From DASYQD01 sp963846495 (lineage in GTDB: Bacteria > Acidobacteriota > Thermoanaerobaculia > Multivoradales > JAIOJS01), in contig CAWJWP010000009.1 in assembly GCA_963846495.1 (NCBI GenBank), forward strand, positions 62,001-126,000: 64,000 nt of DNA, read 5' to 3'. A program made the translations under genes and the position numbers. Position 1 is the stretch's first letter; each line of letters begins with the position of its first letter. Under the pieces are notes generated by a model. The model was not told the DNA's origin. It worked only from the letters and a program-made list of their open reading frames with translations, and did not search any database. Positions 43,125-51,437 of this stretch are shown one piece after another.

Positions 43125-46100
43125 ATGAAGCGTGAGGTGAGCGTGCCTGAGAATCGTGCATCGGTCGTTGCCGCCGTGTTGCTCGTTCTCTCACTGGCAG
43201 ACATCGCCGCTGCGGAAGGTCCCGCCTACCAGGTCGCCGACATCGCGCCGAACACGCCGACGCGGCACCAGGGTGGCACGTTGTTCCCCATCAACTTGCA
43301 GCCGGTGGCTGACGGCGACGTCTTCCTTGCACCGGCCGGCAGCGGGCCTCCGAGCATCTGGCGAACGGACGGCACGCCGAACGGCACGCAGCCCGTCGTC
43401 GCCGGCGCCGCCCTCGGCATCGGCGCGCTGGTGGGAAGCAACGGCCAGCGCGCCTATTTTGCGGGCGGTTTTCCCGGCCGCACCAGCGCGGTCTGGGCGA
43501 CCGACGGCACGGCCGCCGGCACCGTGCTGTTGAAGGGAGGCCTTGGCAACGGCGGCTTCTCTTCGAGCGGACCTGACGTCGCGGTGGTGGATGGCCGTCT
43601 CTTCTTTCACGACTGCCATCCGGCCCCCGGGCGTCATTGCGATCTCTGGACCTCCGAAGGCACTCCCGAGACGACCCGCAAGATCGCCGAGGTGGCGGAG
43701 TTGGTCGACAAGGTGACCGGGTCCGCGGGCAAGTTCTACTTCTTCGCCCCGCTGGACGAGCCGCGCCCCACTCTCTTTCGAAGCGACGGCACCGCCGCCG
43801 GCACGGTGCCTCTGCGGTCTTTCAGCTTCGCGAGCCCCCAGATCGACGTGACGTCTGTCGGCGGACGGGCGGTCGTCGTGGCCGAGCAGAAGCTCTGGGT
43901 CACCGACGGCAGCTCGGTGGAGCTCGTCCGCTCCCTCGGCGTCAACGAGTCCGTCGACTTCTTCAACGCGATCGTCGCCGGCGCCAAGGTCTACTTTCTG
44001 GTGGAACGTTCGAACGGCGGCACCGTCCTCGACGTGTGGAGTAGCGACGGTACGGTCGCCGGCACGTCGCTCGTGCTGAGCACGAACATCGCCTTCTCGC
44101 CGGTGGTGCCGAGCCACTGGGCGCAGCAGCTCGGCTCGCGCATCTACTTCGCCGTCCCTGGCCCGCAGGGCAGGGACCCATACGCCCTGTGGTGGAGCAG
44201 CGCCCAAGGTGGGACCGCGCAACCTCTCGCGTGCTCGGTGTGCTCTTCGCTGGAGGGCGGCCTCTTCGTCCTCGGCGACGAGTTGCTGTTTCCTGCGGCG
44301 GCGGGCGTTGAACGCTCGCTGTGGGCGATCGACCTGACGCACGTCCCTCGGCCGGTGGCGACGTATTGCAGCAACAACTTCTGCGGCGTCACGGCCCTGG
44401 TGGAGGCCGCCGGCAAGGCCTTCTTCCTGGTCACCCCGACGCCGGGCACCGCCGAGCTGTGGGTGACCGATGCGACCACCGCGGGCACCATGAAGCTCGA
44501 CACCTTCTCTCAGGCCCTCGAGCTCTACGGTTCGGCGAGCGCCGATGCGCTGCTGTTCGGAGCGTCACGAGACCTGCAGCCGCAGACGCAGACGAGCCTC
44601 TGGACGAGCCGGGGCACCGTGCAGAGCACGACGCCGTTGACGGTGGTCGAAGGTGCCGGGTCCGAGCCGCACGAGCTGCGGCGGGCCGGCAGCCGGATCG
44701 CCTTCCTGGCGTGTGGTGACGAGGTGGGGATGTGGGGCGCCGGAGCGCATGACGCGGAGATCCTGAAGGAGGGTTCCGTCGACTGTCTGGGCTCGACCGA
44801 CGCCTTTCACCCCTTCATGAGCGCCGGCGGTCACGCCTTCTTCCAGTTCTGGGGGCGCGCCGAGCTGTGGGCGACCGAGGGTACGGCGAGCTCGACGAGG
44901 AAGCTGCTCGAAGGCGTCGGCGAGATCGTCGACATCGCGTCATGGGGGGACGACGCCGCGGTCTGGACCACGCAGGTGCTCCCTAACGACAGCAGAGAGA
45001 CCAGCCTCTGGCGAAGCGACGGCACCAGCGCCGGTACCGTGCGCCTGTTCGACCTCCCTACCGGAACGCAGTCCCCCTCGAGCACCGTCGACATCGGCGG
45101 GGTGCTGTACTTCCGGGCCAACTCGCCAGACGTGCAGATCTTCCGCACCGACGGCACCGCCGCCGGTCTGCGGAAGCTCACCAACGCTCCTGGCGGCGAG
45201 AACCTCGTCGCCGAACCCGAGTTCACGCGGGTCGGCGCCTTTGTCTTCTTTGCCGGTACGAGCGGCATCTGGCGCACCAACGGAACCGCCGCAGGTACGA
45301 GCCTGGTGGTGCCGATCGCGCAGGGCGGCTCGGTGAGCTGGCTGCATGAGCAGGGCGGGGCGCTCCTCTTCGGCCGCACCGAGGCTGGCGTCACGACGCT
45401 GTGGCGGACGCAGGGCACGCCCGGTACCACGCAACAGGTGGCGCCGATAGCTCCGGCGGGGCCTCAGTTCTTCCTCGATCGGCGCGCCGTCGTTTCCTTC
45501 GATGGCTTGCTCTACTTCGCGGCCGACGACGGCGCGCACGGAGTCGAGCTCTGGCGCACCGACGGCACGACCGCCGGCACGGTGCTGGTGCGCGACATCG
45601 GCATCGGTCCCGTGTCGGGGAACCCGCGCCACCTGGTCGTCGCCAATGGCCTGATCTACTTCACCGCGGACGACACGTTCACCGGCAGCGAGCTGTGGGT
45701 CTCCGACGGCACGAGCGCGGGCACGCACCTGCTGCAGGACATCGCTCCCCAGGCGGCTTCCTCGGCGCCGGCCGAGCTCACCGTCGTCGGCGACCTGATC
45801 TATTTCTCGGCCGACGACGGCGTCACCGGCCGCGAGCTGTGGGCGCTGCCGCTCGAGGCCCCGCAGCCGTGCTCGCCCACCGAGGGACGGCTATGCCTGC
45901 ATGGCGACCGCTTCCGGCTCGAGGTCGCCTGGCGGGACTTCGCGGGAAACACCGGCAGCGGCCACGCCGTGGCGCTCACCACCGACACCGGCTACTTCTG
46001 GTTCTTTGATTCGGCGAACGTGGAGCTCACGGTCAAGGTGCTCGACGGCAGGGGCGTCAATGGCCACCACTGGGTGTTCTACGGCGCGCTCTCCAGCGTC

Positions 46101-46631
46101 GAATACACGCTCACCGTGACCGATACGCAGACCGGCGCGGTCAGGAGATACGTCAACCCCGCGGGAACGCTCGCGTCGGTGGCCGATACCGCGTTTCCAC
46201 GCGGCGATGGTCTCGCCGGTGCTGCCGCTGCCGTTGCTGCAGGTACGGCGAAGTCGCGGCCTGGCCGCGTCACGTCCACCGCCGTTCCGCCGGCGCCGTG
46301 CGTGGCGACGAGCTTGCGCCTGTGCCTGCAAGGCGGCCGCTTCGCCGTCGAAGCGGTGTGGCAGGACTTCGCCGGAAATCAGGGCGTCGGCACGGCCGTG
46401 CGTCTCACCGGCGACACCGGTTACTTCTGGTTCTTCGGCGAGTCGAACGTCGAGGTCGTGCTCAAGGTGCTCGACGGCCGGCCGGTGAACGGAAAGTTCT
46501 GGGTCTTCTACGGCGCTCTCTCGAGCGTCGAGTACACCCTCACCGTCACCGACACGGAGACCGGGCTGCAGAAGCAGTACCACAACCCCAGCGGACGTCT
46601 CGCGTCGATCGCCGATACGTCGGCGTTCTGA
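43125..46631 (+). CDS. Large secreted 'DGTxxGT' repeat protein with duplicated C-terminal domain
   Basis: A 1,168-residue protein from ATG 43125 with a signal peptide (ASVVAAVLLVLSLADIAAAE). Most of it consists of short beta-propeller-like repeats of the form 'ELWxTDGTxAGTxLV', for example VELWRTDGTTAGTVLVRDIG and SELWVSDGTSAGTHLLQDIA, known as ELWxxDGT repeats. The last ~250 residues are two copies of one ~95-residue beta domain (RLCLHGDRFRLEVAWRDFAG and LRLCLQGGRFAVEAVWQDFA). Both contain TGYFWFF, VKVLDGR/LKVLDGR and the near-identical YGALSSVEYTLTVTDT. That domain is common in Acidobacteria as a surface or secreted module. Probably extracellular; no enzyme motif. Confidence 0.8.
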   Translation: MKREVSVPENRASVVAAVLLVLSLADIAAAEGPAYQVADIAPNTPTRHQGGTLFPINLQPVADGDVFLAPAGSGPPSIWRTDGTPNGTQPVVAGAALGIGALVGSNGQRAYFAGGFPGRTSAVWATDGTAAGTVLLKGGLGNGGFSSSGPDVAVVDGRLFFHDCHPAPGRHCDLWTSEGTPETTRKIAEVAELVDKVTGSAGKFYFFAPLDEPRPTLFRSDGTAAGTVPLRSFSFASPQIDVTSVGGRAVVVAEQKLWVTDGSSVELVRSLGVNESVDFFNAIVAGAKVYFLVERSNGGTVLDVWSSDGTVAGTSLVLSTNIAFSPVVPSHWAQQLGSRIYFAVPGPQGRDPYALWWSSAQGGTAQPLACSVCSSLEGGLFVLGDELLFPAAAGVERSLWAIDLTHVPRPVATYCSNNFCGVTALVEAAGKAFFLVTPTPGTAELWVTDATTAGTMKLDTFSQALELYGSASADALLFGASRDLQPQTQTSLWTSRGTVQSTTPLTVVEGAGSEPHELRRAGSRIAFLACGDEVGMWGAGAHDAEILKEGSVDCLGSTDAFHPFMSAGGHAFFQFWGRAELWATEGTASSTRKLLEGVGEIVDIASWGDDAAVWTTQVLPNDSRETSLWRSDGTSAGTVRLFDLPTGTQSPSSTVDIGGVLYFRANSPDVQIFRTDGTAAGLRKLTNAPGGENLVAEPEFTRVGAFVFFAGTSGIWRTNGTAAGTSLVVPIAQGGSVSWLHEQGGALLFGRTEAGVTTLWRTQGTPGTTQQVAPIAPAGPQFFLDRRAVVSFDGLLYFAADDGAHGVELWRTDGTTAGTVLVRDIGIGPVSGNPRHLVVANGLIYFTADDTFTGSELWVSDGTSAGTHLLQDIAPQAASSAPAELTVVGDLIYFSADDGVTGRELWALPLEAPQPCSPTEGRLCLHGDRFRLEVAWRDFAGNTGSGHAVALTTDTGYFWFFDSANVELTVKVLDGRGVNGHHWVFYGALSSVEYTLTVTDTQTGAVRRYVNPAGTLASVADTAFPRGDGLAGAAAAVAAGTAKSRPGRVTSTAVPPAPCVATSLRLCLQGGRFAVEAVWQDFAGNQGVGTAVRLTGDTGYFWFFGESNVEVVLKVLDGRPVNGKFWVFYGALSSVEYTLTVTDTETGLQKQYHNPSGRLASIADTSAF

Positions 46632-46659
46632 AGTCGGGCCGGCGCTGCGGAACCCGGAT

Positions 46660-46724
46660 GGCGGCGCGGAGCCCGCCCTACAAAGATCGCCTGGCGTCCG
46701 GGTAGGGCGGCCTCCGCGGCCGCC
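46660..46724. terminator. Long imperfect hairpin between convergent genes
   Basis: The left arm, 46660-46681, pairs with the right arm, 46702-46724 (e.g. CCCGCCCTAC with GTAGGGCGG), over about 20 positions with few mismatches and a ~20-nt loop. The right arm also folds alone (GGCGGCC, loop TCCGC, GGCCGCC at 46706-46724). No T-tract follows on either strand, so it is either a bidirectional Rho-independent-like stop or a copy of a dispersed palindromic repeat. It lies exactly between the 3' ends of two convergent genes. Confidence 0.5.
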
Positions 46725-46732
46725 GTCAGCGG

Positions 46733-48325
46733 CTAAGCCGAAGCCTGCTCGCTCTGGCCGGCCATGATGCGCCAGCCGATGACCTTCTCGTCGATCTCGC
46801 GCAGGCGCTTGGCGACCAGCCGACAGAGCAGCTGCAGGAACTCGAGGCTTGCTTCGGGGTCGACGGTCAGCACTTCCTTGATCGTCGCCTCGTCGAGCGC
46901 CAGCACGGTCACCGGGCCGCCGTGCGCCCGGGCATCCGCCGAGCGCGGCTGGCCGTCGATCAACGCCATCTCGCCGAAGAAGTCGCCGCGCTCGAGGATG
47001 GCGAGCGCTTCCTCGCCGCCGCCGGGGATGAACTTACTGATGCGCACGCGCCCTTCGAGGACGACGTACATCTCGCGGCCCGGGTCGCCCTCGGCGAAGA
47101 TCACCGCGCCGCCGGGGTAGGTGCGCTCGCGCGAGAAGGTGGCGAGGGCCATCAGCTCGTGGTTCGACAGCCCCTGCTCGCGGAAGAGGCGCATCTTGGT
47201 ATCGGCGTCGACCGACGCCGCGCGCCCGCCGGAGGTGCGCTGCTTCAGCCGCAGCAGGTTCTCGGGCAACGCGTCCTCGTTGAAGAAGGTGCGCAGCTGC
47301 TCGTTGGTGCAGCGCAGCTTGAAGGCGAGGTTGTGCCAGAAGCTCCAGTAGATCTGCACGCCGAGCTCGGGGTCGCGGCGGATCACCTCGTCGAGACGGT
47401 GGGCGTCGAGCCGGAGCAGGTGGCAGGTCTGCGAGGCCATCGCGTCGCCGGAGCGCTCCGTCCGCGTCAGGAAGTTCACTTCCCCAAACAAATCGCCGGG
47501 CTTGAGCAGCCCCAGCGGATACGTGCCGTAGGGCGTCGCCCGCTGGATGGTGATCTCGCCCTTCTCGAGCACGTAGAGGTCGGCGCCCGGCGTGCCCTCG
47601 GCGAAGATCTGCTGCCCCTTCTCGTGCTCTTCCTCGGCCACCGCCTCGGTGAGCTGGAAGATCTGCTCGTCACGCAGGTGGCTCCAGGCGTCGAGGTGGC
47701 GCAGCCGCGCCGCCAGCTCGATGCGGCCGCTGCCGCGCGAATCGTGCTCCGGCGGCTCGACGGCCGCCAGCGTGTGCTCGTCGCGGAAGCGCTCGCGGTG
47801 CCACTCGAGGCGGTCGAAGGCGACGCGCAGCTCCTCCTGCCGCTGGTGGAAGACGTAGGCGAGCCGCTCGTTGCTCCAGCTCAGCTCCTCCTTGAGCTCC
47901 TGGATGCGGTCCTTGAGCTTGGCCGCGTCCTCGCGCTCGTGGTCGCCGATCAGGAGGAAGGCGTCGGTGAAGGCGGCGAGAGCGCCCGAGAGGTCGCCGA
48001 GCTCGTAGCGGGCGCGGCCGAGCAGCTGCGCCACCTCGCGGTCGAAGGGGTTGTACCGCCGCGCCTGTGACAGCTGCAGCACGGCACGCGCGAACTCGCG
48101 GCGCTTGAGCAGCTGGCGGCCGAAGAGCTTGTGCGGCGACGGATTGGGAAGGTCCTTGGCGACGGCGATCTCGAGGTACTCGCGGGCGCGCTCCTCGTCG
48201 CCGCGGTCGGCGAAGAGGTGGGCGAGGCCGAGGAAGTGCTTGGCGTCGAGGGCGTCGCGGCGCAGCTGCTCGCGGATCGTCTCCTTGAGCGAGCGCGGGC
48301 CACCCGAGCGCGGGTGCCGCCGCAT
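46733..48325 (-). CDS. TPR + two cyclic-nucleotide-binding domains regulator-like protein
   Basis: A 530-residue protein from ATG 48325 (MRRHPRSGGPRSLKETI). Residues ~15-110 are TPR-like helices (DAKHFLGLAHLFADRGDEER, then QARRYNPFDREVAQLLGRAR), followed by a coiled coil (~115-155). Two cNMP-binding beta-rolls follow: one with QQIFAEGTPGADLYVLEKGE and GLLKPGDLFGEVNFLTRTER, the second with AVIFAEGDPGREMYVVLEGR and LERGDFFGEMALIDGQPRSA, which keeps the GE...L..QPRSA phosphate-binding cassette. No DNA-binding helix-turn-helix follows, so it is a signalling or scaffold protein and not a CRP transcription factor. The 5' side is the contig junction, so the true N-terminus may be missing. Confidence 0.75.
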   Translation of the reverse strand: MRRHPRSGGPRSLKETIREQLRRDALDAKHFLGLAHLFADRGDEERAREYLEIAVAKDLPNPSPHKLFGRQLLKRREFARAVLQLSQARRYNPFDREVAQLLGRARYELGDLSGALAAFTDAFLLIGDHEREDAAKLKDRIQELKEELSWSNERLAYVFHQRQEELRVAFDRLEWHRERFRDEHTLAAVEPPEHDSRGSGRIELAARLRHLDAWSHLRDEQIFQLTEAVAEEEHEKGQQIFAEGTPGADLYVLEKGEITIQRATPYGTYPLGLLKPGDLFGEVNFLTRTERSGDAMASQTCHLLRLDAHRLDEVIRRDPELGVQIYWSFWHNLAFKLRCTNEQLRTFFNEDALPENLLRLKQRTSGGRAASVDADTKMRLFREQGLSNHELMALATFSRERTYPGGAVIFAEGDPGREMYVVLEGRVRISKFIPGGGEEALAILERGDFFGEMALIDGQPRSADARAHGGPVTVLALDEATIKEVLTVDPEASLEFLQLLCRLVAKRLREIDEKVIGWRIMAGQSEQASA

Positions 48326-48339
48326 GCGCTTCGCCTGCG
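48326..48339. other. Probable chimeric junction between two genomes
   Basis: To the right, the minus-strand frame from 48600 reads as a normal membrane-receptor N-terminus up to PQFDSQW (codon at 48340-48342) and then turns to Arg-rich nonsense. To the left, the acidobacterial-type coding sequence begins. Gene content, codon style, GC level and indel density all change here. No ribosome binding site for the left gene is present across the join. The exact break lies within these ~14 bases. Confidence 0.8.
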
Positions 48340-48600
48340 CCACTGGCTGTCGAACTGCGGAACCGCTTCTTGCCAGTTGACCCGGTTGTCGAACTGCGTC
48401 GTCGTGCTCAGGAAATCGGCGGCATCTTCGAAGCCGCGCACGGCCAGCTGGACGTAGTTCACCGACATGACCGGTCCGTCGTACATGTCGACGGCCAGCT
48501 TGCCGAGCGAGTTGACCGTCTGCTGCGCGTAGAAGCCTTTGCCGACGAACACGCCGAGCAGGACCAGGCAGGCGATCAGCAACTTGATGCGGATGGACAT
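48340..48600 (-). pseudogene. N-terminal fragment of a chemoreceptor-like membrane protein
   Basis: 87 codons starting MSIRIKLLIACLVLLGVFVG: one membrane helix followed by a periplasmic helical region (NSLGKLAVDMYDGPVMSVNY, AVRGFEDAADFLSTTTQFDN). This is the start of a four-helix-bundle MCP sensor domain, though sensor kinases and diguanylate cyclases can begin the same way. The gene is cut by the junction at ~48.33 kb, so the signalling half is absent. It lies 24 bp downstream of the cupredoxin gene on the same strand and would be third in that operon. Confidence 0.6.
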
Positions 48601-48624
48601 GTCGAAGTTCTCTCGGGCTACGGG

Positions 48625-48937
48625 CTACTGCACCGTGATGGTCAGCTTCATCTTGGGATGGATCGCGCACTTGACGTCGTAGGTGCCGGCCTGGTCGAAG
48701 CTGACCGACTTGGCATCGCCCGGCTTCATCTGGCCGAGATTGCTCTCGTGCGGACCCTTGACCAGGACGGCGTGCGTGACCGTGTCGTCGTTGTTGAACT
48801 TCACGCTGTCGCCGACCTTGACCTGCAGGTCGGCGGGATTGAACGCCTTGCCGGCCTGGCCGACCGTGACCTCGTCCGCCGACGCCGCGGCGGCGAACGC
48901 CAGCTGGCGCGGCGATGATGATGGCAACAATTCTCAT
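48625..48937 (-). CDS. Periplasmic cupredoxin (plastocyanin/amicyanin-like), frameshift near the start
   Basis: The mature part (ADEVTVGQAGKAFNPADLQV to TITVQ) is a ~85-residue type-1 copper protein. The ligands are visible: one His in TVTHAVLV, then Cys, His and Met in KCAIHPKMKL. The signal peptide begins at ATG 48937 (MRIVAIIIAA) and must shift one base near 48907 to continue as QLAFAAAASADEV; this looks like an indel error. Such proteins shuttle electrons in the periplasm. The position 22 bp after the cytochrome c peroxidase gene suggests it is that enzyme's electron donor, as amicyanin- or pseudoazurin-type proteins are in other bacteria; the link is inferred. Confidence 0.75.
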
Positions 48938-48959
48938 GTGACTGTGTCCTTGTTCTTGA

Positions 48960-50007
48960 TTACGGCAGCACCGGCAGCGTCATCGGACGGTCCTGACCGG
49001 TCAGGGTTTGCATGAAGGCGACCAGGTCCTTGACCTCCTGGTCGTTCAGCGCGATCGGCTTCATCTCGGCATCGAGGCTCGGCCGCTGGTCGCCGCCATC
49101 CACATAGTGGCGGACGACATCTTCGAGCGTCGCCATCGAGCCGTCGTGCATGTAGGGCGCGCGCTGGTCGATGTTGCGCAGGCCGGGCGTCTTGAAGGCG
49201 TATTGCAGCTCCGGCACGCCGGGCACGATCTTGGCGCGGCCGACATCGTCGGTCGCCGCCAGGCCGATGTCATGGAAGCTGTCGTCGGTGAAGGTCCAGC
49301 CGGAATGGCAGCTGACGCAGTTGGCCGTGGTGTTGAACAGGACGAAGCCGCGCTTGGCGTCCTCGCCGACCGCCTTCTCGTCGCCGGCGACCCAGCGGTC
49401 GAACGGCGCTTCGGCGGAGACGATGGTGCGCTCGAAGGTGGCGATCGAGGCGGCGATGTTCTTTTCGGTGATGCCTTCGCCGGGGAACACCTCGTCGAAC
49501 TTCTTCTGATAGCCGGAGATGCCCTTGAGGCGGTCGATCAGCACGTCCATCGGCGTGTTCATCTCGCCGGCCGCGGTGATCGGACCCGTCGCCTGCTTCT
49601 CGAGCGATTCGGCGCGGCCGTCCCAGAAGAAGATCTCGCCCCAGGCGCGGTTGATGATGGTGGGCGAGTTGCGGCCGAGCACCAGCATGTTCTCGCCGAC
49701 CGCGGTCTTGTGGCCGTCCTCCCAGCCGAAGCTCGGATTGTGGCACGACACGCAGGCCTGCACGCCGGAGCGCGACAGCCGCGGATCGAAGAACAGCGTC
49801 TTGCCGAGCTCGGCCTTGGCCGGGCGCATAGGCGTTGTCCTTCGGAAACGGAATCTCGGTCGGCCGCACATAGAGCTTTTTCATCGCGGCGATATCGCCA
49901 TCGCCCGCCTGGGCCGACGCGACCTGCTCGGCGACGGCGCTGCTGGCCGCGACGCAAATGCCGATCACGCTGGCGATCATCGTGCTGCTGCGCAAGAAAC
50001 GGCGCAT
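48960..50007 (-). CDS. Di-haem cytochrome c peroxidase, one frameshift
   Basis: The start MRRFLRSSTMIASVIGICVA gives a signal peptide ending AVA. One base must be gained or lost near 49830, where PFPKDNAY continues as PAKAELGKTLFFDPRLSRSG. Two CxxCH haem sites are present: ACVSCHNPSFGW (N-terminal haem) and NCVSCHSGWTF (C-terminal haem). Family phrases GRNSPTIINRAW and FKTPGLRNIDQRAPYMHDGS confirm the CcpA/MauG superfamily. Canonical peroxidases of this type reduce periplasmic H2O2 using electrons from a cytochrome or cupredoxin. The next gene encodes a cupredoxin. The total length (~349 residues) is normal. Confidence 0.85.
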
Positions 50008-50402
50008 GGAATTCCTCTCATCTGGGTGAACACGCGAATCGCCGTTCACGCAGACGAGTGTGTGGCGTCGATATTAAGGAACACTGAATAAACTGCAGGA
50101 GGCGCCACCTATCCGACAAATGTCATGGTGCAAATAATTCGACAGCGAACTCCAATGCGTAGCAGTGCGTTCCGGCACTTACATCGATCGACGACTAGGT
50201 CGACTGCCGCGCATGGGAGTTGCTCGAGCGATGAGCGCGAGCCGCTGCGCCAATGCCGCCATCCCCTCTGATGTCGTCTTGTTTTGAAAGTTGTAAGCCC
50301 AGCTTAATTCCGCTACTAGGAATTCAGCCTGGAAGCGACGGTTTTTCTCTTGGGCGCGCCGTTTCTAGGAATCATGTCCGAGCAACGCTGAGGATTGTGA
50401 GT
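50008..50402. other. Intergenic region upstream of metF
   Basis: A 395-bp stretch between the divergent peroxidase and metF genes. It has short open frames only, all with non-coding composition. I looked for SAM-type riboswitch cores and found none that I trust. TTGAAA at 50284-50289 followed by an AT-rich TTAATTC is a weak promoter candidate for metF. Otherwise I see nothing. Confidence 0.3.
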
Positions 50403-51332
50403 ATGACGTCGCCGCGGGCGCCCAAGCCAGCCGTCAGTTTCGAGTTCTTTCCACCCAAGACGCCGGCGGCCGAGGCGCAATTGTGGGCGGCCATCCGCGC
50501 GCTGGAGCCGCTGCTGCCGGACTACGTCTCCGTCACCTACGGCGCGGGCGGCGGCACCCAGGACAAGACCTTCGAGACCGTCACGCGCATCTTTACCGAG
50601 ACGCATCTGCGGCCGGCGGCGCACCTGACCTGCGTCGGCCAGAGCCGCAGCGAGATCGAGGACCTGCTGCGGCGCTATTGGTCGGCCGGCGTGCGCCACA
50701 TCGTGGCGCTGCGCGGCGATCCGCCGGCCGGGGGCTCCTACGTGCCGCACCCCGACGGCTTCGCCAACGCCGCCGAGCTGGTGGCGGGCATCAAGCGGGT
50801 CGCCAATTTCGAGATCAGCGTCGCCTGCTATCCGGAGACCCATCCGCAGGCGAACTCGCCGCAATCGGACATCGAGAACCTGAAGCGCAAGTTCGACGCC
50901 GGCGCCGACCGCGCCATCACGCAGTTCTTCTTCGACAACCAGCTCTACCTGGATTTCCTGGACCGCGCCGCCGCGGCCGGCGTCAGCGGCGCGATCGTGC
51001 CGGGCATCCTGCCGGTCACGCAGTTCGCGCAGATGACGAAGTTCGCCGCCATGTGCGGCGCCAAGGTGCCCGACTGGCTGGCCGATCTGTTCGACGGGCT
51101 GGACGAGGATCCCGACACCCGCCGCCTGGTCGCCGCCATGGTCGCGACCGAGCAGATGCGCGCGCTGCAATCCTCCGGCATCAACGAGTTCCACATCTAC
51201 ACGCTGAACCGCGCCGACCTGACGCTCGGCATCTGCCGCCGCATGGGCCTGAAGCCGGCCCAGCTGATGGGCGTCAAGGCCGCCTTGTCCGAGCAGACGC
51301 CGCCCTTGCAGCGCGATCCGAATTTCCGGTAG
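50403..51332 (+). CDS. metF: 5,10-methylenetetrahydrofolate reductase
   Basis: A 309-residue protein beginning MTSPRAPKPAVSFEFFPPK. It converts 5,10-methylene-THF to 5-methyl-THF using FAD and a nicotinamide cofactor, supplying the methyl group for methionine synthesis. The conserved FEFFPPK (catalytic Glu14), YVSVTYGAGGG, LRGDPP, DAGADRAITQFFFDN and the terminal FHIYTLNRADLT are all visible. The length matches bacterial MetF, which lacks the regulatory domain of the eukaryotic enzyme. It is uninterrupted in a region with many broken frames. Sequence style is alphaproteobacterial. No metH is nearby. Confidence 0.93.
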   Translation: MTSPRAPKPAVSFEFFPPKTPAAEAQLWAAIRALEPLLPDYVSVTYGAGGGTQDKTFETVTRIFTETHLRPAAHLTCVGQSRSEIEDLLRRYWSAGVRHIVALRGDPPAGGSYVPHPDGFANAAELVAGIKRVANFEISVACYPETHPQANSPQSDIENLKRKFDAGADRAITQFFFDNQLYLDFLDRAAAAGVSGAIVPGILPVTQFAQMTKFAAMCGAKVPDWLADLFDGLDEDPDTRRLVAAMVATEQMRALQSSGINEFHIYTLNRADLTLGICRRMGLKPAQLMGVKAALSEQTPPLQRDPNFR

Positions 51333-51437
51333 CCGCTTCAACGAGCCGTCCCACTCGCTCGTCATGGCAAGGCTTGGCCTTAGCATGACGGGAAGTCGAG
51401 TGGGACCGGCGATTTTCGAACTCGGCTCGCGACGCAT

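Noticed and set aside
46733..48937. A 734-codon frame that would fuse a cupredoxin-region N-terminus to the cNMP-binding protein
   Set aside because: The first ~200 codons are an out-of-frame reading of the cupredoxin and receptor genes from the other genome; the frame crosses the chimeric junction.
50090..50402. A possible SAM riboswitch upstream of metF
   Set aside because: I could not find the conserved core of SAM-I, SAM-II or SAM-V elements; the region has no convincing paired stems around such a core.
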